NCBI RefSeq assembly: GCF_014851395.1
Contig: NW_024040928.1
Location: 11,929,943 to 11,993,942, forward strand
DNA length: 64,000 nt
Origin: Micropterus salmoides
Taxonomy: Eukaryota; Chordata; Actinopteri; Centrarchiformes; Centrarchidae
Reading direction: 5' to 3'
The notes under the pieces: model-generated
Seen by the model: the letters and a program-made list of their open reading frames with translations, nothing else
Told to the model about the DNA's origin: nothing
The model's database searches: none
Shown: positions 59,131 through 64,000 of the stretch, in pieces
Layout of the letters: every line of letters begins with the position of its first letter
Position numbering within the stretch: position 1 is the first letter of the stretch
Program-made: the position numbers and the translations under genes

Positions 59131-59960
59131 CCGTGAAACCCTTTCACCCCTTCCAGTACATGAGACATTAAGAACACATTAAAAAGCTTGCTTGTTTAAA
59201 TATGAAAGTTTACAACAGATTCAATGAAAGACGCTTGAGCCTGAGGTGCCCGAGTTCATTTTCAAAAAAGAAACCTGATCCTAAAGGAACCGGAGGACAA
59301 TAAGACCTGGTCCAAATAGGGTTGACTTGAGATAACAGAAATAGAGGACACCACCACCAATGAACAACCAGCTGTGGTCCAAAAGAGTACACAACACAGG
59401 AACATTTTCCCTGGACCCAAAACCCCAATGTTCTATTGCGATGACTATGATCAGAAGTGGCAGCAAGTGTGTTTGAATCCTTGGGTACGTCTATCAGACA
59501 TACTGACAAATATAGACCCTGTCCAGACCAATTAAGATGAAATAAAGTTTATTGGAATTAGCCCAAATTGGATCCAAGATCAGGTCTTGCTTACTTGCAA
59601 CCCAGCAGACCTCTAAGGTCAGATGAAGCAAAGTGAAGGTGGTGGAGTAAAATAATTACATATACTGTATGATACAGTATCAGCAAATAAATTGAGCGCT
59701 AACACATGACAATGCTAGCTTACATTATGTAGGCTATGTCAAAGCGAAGGAGCTAATGGGATCATTTATGCAGAGTTCTGTGTGGCAATAAACACCTCTT
59801 TAAAAATGCAACCAAACTTTAGGACAACAAGAGTAGGCTATTGAACCATTATTAAAGTTTTCGACATTGACACCCCCCAGTGGTGGCAACAACACAGAAA
59901 ACGTAAACCACTGCTGGTTTGATTCTGCACTATATCCAGGTTAAGAAAACACACGCCTTT
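59131..59960. other. No gene recognised
   Basis: Spacer before the CpG-rich stretch; overlapping minus-strand frames at 59210-59509 have no family features. Confidence 0.35.
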
Positions 59961-59964
59961 ATTT

Positions 59965-60380
59965 TTTTATTTTGAAAATCGCAACCGGAACCGCTGTGCT
60001 GTTGCGCGGCGTTTGACTTGACAGATGGCGGGCGAGAGACGCTCCTCTCGGCTGTCTCTCTCGGTCCGTTGGTCCATCCCGGTTCCCCATTGTCTCCCCT
60101 TTTCACTCCTTGAAGACAACCCCGAGACGACAAACTAAACTTAGCCGTTATTCCGCTTATGTCGCCTTCCTTTGGAGACTTACCACGACCTGAAATTTCA
60201 CCCTGTCCCTGTTCATCTGAAATGTGGACATGCTTTTCTCTCTCTCTTTTTTAACGTTGTAGGGATGTATTCGCTGTAACGGAGGGGGCAGTGAATTGAC
60301 CGACCAGCGGCTGACGGAGCTGGGAGCACGGTTGATGGGGGAGATGAACCGCAGGAGGACTTGTTAGCCCAACAGAGACG
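59965..60380 (+). promoter_or_regulatory. nkain2: CpG-rich stretch, candidate nkain2 promoter
   Basis: CG dinucleotides cluster here (CGCAACCGGAACCGC, TTGCGCGGCGTTTG, GGCGGGCGAGAGACGC, CTCGGTCCG, CCGAGACGAC, CTGTAACGG, CCGACCAGCGGCTGACGG), in contrast to the CpG-poor surroundings. It lies 1.1-1.5 kb upstream of the nkain2 start codon on the coding strand side. A plus-strand acceptor-like tract (CTCTCTCTTTTTTAACGTTGTAG) at 60240-60262 would fit a spliced 5' UTR. No transcript start can be fixed from sequence alone. Confidence 0.4.
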
Positions 60381-61269
60381 CCGAAACCACCTTCCAGGGG
60401 GCTGTTGACACATCACAGCACCCTAGCAACAATTTTACTCTCCGTTTTTATGAGTGCATAAAACACCAAGTTCAGACAGAGGGAGGGGAAGAAAAAGCAA
60501 AGATACTGGATTACAACGGCGGTGGGTGTTTTTGTTTGTTTTTGGCTTGAATGAACCCTGGAGGATGTTGCCGCTACATGCCCGTTACTTCCCCTGAGAG
60601 GAGAGCACAGGAGAGGAGCTCGTCTGTGAAAGAAGGCAGGGGACCACTTGCACTTGTTTTCTCCACCTTGAAACAAATGAGGCTGTTTCAATCCAAGTAG
60701 CGTTTACTCGAGATTAATCAATTAAAAAAAACATTTCATGTGGATCATATATACATCTAAATCTCACCACCTCTCAGCGCTTTTCTAGTCTTTTCTTCAG
60801 TGTTGTTTAAAGTGGCTACTGTAGCGTGTTAATTCAGTGTATTCATCTTAGACAAGGATGCGGCTAATCAATGTGATTGGCTGGACTTTCTAGTCCACTT
60901 AAAGGCTGAAGGTCCTGGAGAAGTGGACCCTGTGTGGAAATAATTGAAGTCCGTTTATTTGCCTCAGGTGACCCACATGATTAGAAATCTGAATTAAATC
61001 TGTGTTGTGATCAGTCAGTCAATCAAAATGCACCACACCAGCTGACTTATCAGACTACTAAACTGCTCAGCTGGCAGAGGCTTGGAAAGGGGCTTTCCTC
61101 TGTGGACACAGAACAATTTGTGGATGTGAATTACCCAAAGGCCCACCTTCCATTTTTGATCCCTGACCTTCTGTGTGTTGAAAATCCAGGGGACCACATT
61201 TCAGGCTGTTTACCTGTCTGCAACCCCTCCATCTGAATGAAGTAGTAGCCTTTTATTCCCCTGAGACCC

Positions 61270-61472
61270 AGCGAGTACAGGCTGTGCACTTGGTTCACTG
61301 AGGCCCAAGCAGCGAGCGCGCCCTCTACCTGGGCTGCCAGCCAGACAGCCAGACAGCCAGCCAGACGGCCCTCCGGGGGCTTTTGGATTTTGAAGGTCCA
61401 GCTGGAGACTTGGGAGTTTTACCCAGAGTTATTTCACCACGAGCATCACTGGAGAGAAGGGAGGAGGACACC
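61270..61472 (+). other. nkain2: nkain2 5' untranslated region
   Basis: Sequence directly upstream of the start codon; includes a short AGCCAGACAGCC tandem repeat (61335-61365) and ends GAGGACACC before ATGG, an excellent initiation context. Extent to the left is not determined. Confidence 0.5.
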
Positions 61473-61526
61473 ATGGGGTGCTGTAGTGGCAGGTGTACCT
61501 TGGCCTTCATCTGTGGCATGCAGCTG
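61473..61526 (+). CDS. nkain2: Na+/K+-transporting ATPase-interacting protein 2, first coding exon
   Basis: The exon encodes MGCCSGRCTLAFICGMQL and ends CAGCTG/GTAAGT, a consensus donor. NKAIN proteins all start MGxCSGRC[TA]L followed by a hydrophobic stretch. The ICGMQL ending is what I recall for NKAIN2 rather than NKAIN1, 3 or 4, and the split after the Leu matches. NKAINs are small four-pass membrane proteins that bind the Na+/K+ ATPase beta subunit, mainly in neurons. This exon gives the start of the first membrane segment; the remaining exons lie beyond the window. The adjacent head-to-head triadin supports the paralogue choice. The 61-codon reading past the donor is intronic. Confidence 0.85.
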
Positions 61527-64000
61527 GTAAGTGTTAAGATTGCTATTGATCCTGGAAGGGATGGCTAAATGGGTAGATCAATCAGGAGAAACAAAAGGTT
61601 GTTTTTAAAAAAAAAATCTTGTTCAAGAGTTCAAGACAAGAGTTCATGACAGGGAAGAAAAGATACCTTGGCGACTAGATATGCAGCAGGTGGATAGATG
61701 GATGGATGGGTGACTGAAAGGTCACATTTAAAGAAGTTAATAGGTGTGTAAAAGGTCATGATATAATGTAGGATCTGGCTTGAGGGACAGATTGACAAAT
61801 AGGTAGATTGAATGGATGAATGAGTGTTGGTGGGAGCTCTAAGGCGGAACTAAGAGTCCATATAGAGCACTGATGGATAGACGGAGGCTGGGAGTGATAA
61901 ATGGAGCCAGTGGAGGTAAAGGAGGGATGGATGGCTGGATAGCAAATGGATAGATGTATGGGCTAGGTACGTGTGATTTATATGAACAAGTGTATGGACG
62001 GAGGGCAGGAGGAATAGACCTGATATAAACTGAGGGAGTCAACTTCTGCCTGTGTCTGTCCCTCTTTGTATCTCATTCTCCCATCATCCTCTGTGTCAAT
62101 GGAAACGGGTGCCAGGCAAGACAGTATGGGGGGCGGGGGGGAGTGTGTGCATATGTGTGAGGATGTGTGAGTAGGAACACAAAGTGATTTCATTAGTTCA
62201 GTCCTGTAAGTTGGTCGGCCCTTTTGTGTCCCAAACAAAAATGGCCAAATGTAGGCGATCGTCTGTCAGGTCAAGATATTTCCAGCTAAAATACAATGGA
62301 TTTTATTAGGATCTGAAACGCTTTTCTTCAGTGTCCAACAACCTTACAGAGAGAAATCCATCAAATAAATAGGAGAGAAACTTAATGCACTACTGCTTGA
62401 TTGTTTAGGCTACTTAGAGGCAGCATGACAAGTTGAACACACAACACAACATTGACCTTGTGACAGTGATATGGCAAACATGTTGGCAAACAATTACTTC
62501 TATTCAGAACATTAGCGACGTTAGCGTTAATTTGAAATTGTGTTTCTGGCCTGTGTAAGAAGTGAAGTCCACCATTCACCTCTCCTACCAACTCCGTTTT
62601 TGGTCTCCACCAACTTCTGAGGGAATTTTCTGGCTCTTTAGCTGCTAAATGCTCCGCCATGTTCACTAGCTAGCCTCGAACTTTGTCTGTCTGCAGTTTG
62701 GTGCTGTGCAGGTAGCGTACAGCAGAACGTTTTCAAAATGTAAAAGTAAAGAAGTAAAAAAAGTAAAGTTGTGGACCCTAAAACCAAAACAATAGGCTGA
62801 AAGATGCAGACACCCTCTGTAGAGCTGGGGAGACGCTAAAATGCTCTGTAGTGCTGGAGGGAGGGGGTACGCGTAGCCTTTGTGCAAACATCCGACTACG
62901 CTACCAGGGCACCAACCGCCAAGCTGACTCCAGAAAGTAGTATAAACATAAGTAGTACGTGGTGTCCGCAGCTGTCCGAGTATGCGTCCACTCCAGAGTA
63001 TATTCGAGCCTTAACACGCTCTGTGGGAACTGCAGAGGTGGGTGATACATTTCTGTGGGTTTGTCACTATGAGCGACACCTTTCACATTTCACTCGTTGT
63101 TTATATAAAACATACTAGATGTTAGTGTAGCTTTAATACAAAATAGAAAGGTTTCACAAAACAATGTTGAGTGAGGTGCCTGACTTTCATTTTTTAGCAA
63201 GTGTCAAACGGTTGCTGTTTTGATTGCTATCATTATTCTGCTCCCCACCTTGTGTAAGGCACAAAGGAGCGTTATTACTGTACATACACTAGTATCAGCA
63301 AGAATAACAGCTACAGTTGGAGAAATGAGTCCAGGCACCCTGGAAAATGAAGGAAATCAGTACCTCAAGGATAGAAGCAGAGTAGGGAGGTTTAGGCAAA
63401 GTGGTACCACTCACCACAAAATAAATCCCGCACAGCAAACTGTTTGTGTTTTGAAACTGTAGACATACTGTGATATAAAATGGGACATTGTATATGTGCA
63501 TGCACACTGATGCATAAACATGAGCAAAAGTGCTTGAGCTGTAGCATTCTCAGCTCATGGAGTCATCATGTACATTAAGTATGTGCAAACTGAAGACCTA
63601 TTGTCATGTTGAATGGGACACTGTTACAGACATGATACCCTGTATGTGATTGCATGTGTGTGTGTGTATTCAGTACAACAGAGAATGATATCTGGAAAGG
63701 ATGTTAATGTGTATGATCCTTGCTGTGTGAGTGTGTGCTTAGCTCCATTGTGCTGTGAAGTGGGACACTGCTATGCATTTTTTCATTAAAAAAAAAGGTT
63801 GAGTTAACCTAATGTCTACTGTGCGATGCCAGTGAGCTGGCCACATGTGCCGTACATACACGAAACCCGCCATTGTGTTGGAAATGGGGATGCTGTGTAT
63901 TTCTGTAGGTGAAGGAAAAAAAAGAGGGCGGGTTTGTGAGTGTTTGTGTGTGTGTGTTTGTGAATGAGATGCTGTCACAGTGATAGTCTTTGTGTCTAAT
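61527..64000 (+). other. nkain2: nkain2 intron 1 (start)
   Basis: Follows the donor with no further exon. It holds degenerate ATGG/TAGATGG tetranucleotide sequence at 61690-61990, a repeat fragment shared with 32010-32355 at 62628-62715, and TG-rich stretches near 63650-63670 and 63930-63960. Mammalian NKAIN2 introns are very long, so lack of exon 2 here is expected. Confidence 0.7.

Noticed and set aside
1..64000. CRISPR arrays, operons, phage or bacterial mobile elements
   Set aside because: Intron-bearing genes, microsatellites and fish transposons show eukaryotic nuclear DNA; no regularly spaced direct repeats with unique spacers exist.

Overview
This is vertebrate nuclear DNA, most likely from a ray-finned (percomorph-like) teleost. 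Coding sequence is sparse and split into short exons with GT-AG junctions. Microsatellites are abundant, and many interspersed repeats are of kinds common in teleosts (hAT-like, TTAA-flanked and Tc1-like DNA elements, LINE fragments). I see no bacterial, organellar or CRISPR-type feature.

Three genes can be supported. (1) At 1629-5359 on the minus strand an eight-coding-exon gene reads through cleanly, with every splice phase matching, to a 340-residue protein. It has a helical N-terminal half and an alpha/beta C-terminal domain that I associate with a lineage-expanded fish family of unknown function. An interferon-response-type element (GAAANNGAAA core) lies about 290 bp upstream of its start codon. 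(2) Two minus-strand exons, at 30996-31194 and 24555-24686, encode the N-terminal cytosolic tail, membrane anchor and acidic luminal start of triadin, the junctional sarcoplasmic reticulum protein. (3) At 61473-61526 on the plus strand is the first coding exon of nkain2 (Na+/K+ ATPase-interacting protein), followed by intron 1 to the window end. Triadin on minus next to nkain2 on plus reproduces the head-to-head order I recall for human TRDN-NKAIN2 on 6q22.31, so the two calls support each other.

Layout: 0-1.6 kb repeat and AT-rich spacer; 1.6-5.7 kb the 340-residue gene and its promoter; 5.9-24.5 kb DNA that should hold the rest of triadin but in which I could not find its lysine/glutamate-rich exons with confidence; 24.5-31.2 kb triadin exons 3 and 2; 31-60 kb the intergenic or first-intron region between triadin and nkain2, rich in transposon remnants; 60-61.5 kb a CpG-rich stretch and the nkain2 5' region; 61.5-64 kb nkain2 intron 1.

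The most unusual structures are a 13-nt microexon in the 340-residue gene; a TA-flanked inverted-repeat element that carries about 1.1 kb of polypyrimidine minisatellite; and two defective Tc1-like elements 11 kb apart. These two abut the same duplicated flanking sequence at the same TA, lie in opposite orientation, and have complementary losses of catalytic residues. I found no multi-gene novel system. The gene at 1.6-5.4 kb is the best candidate for undescribed biology.
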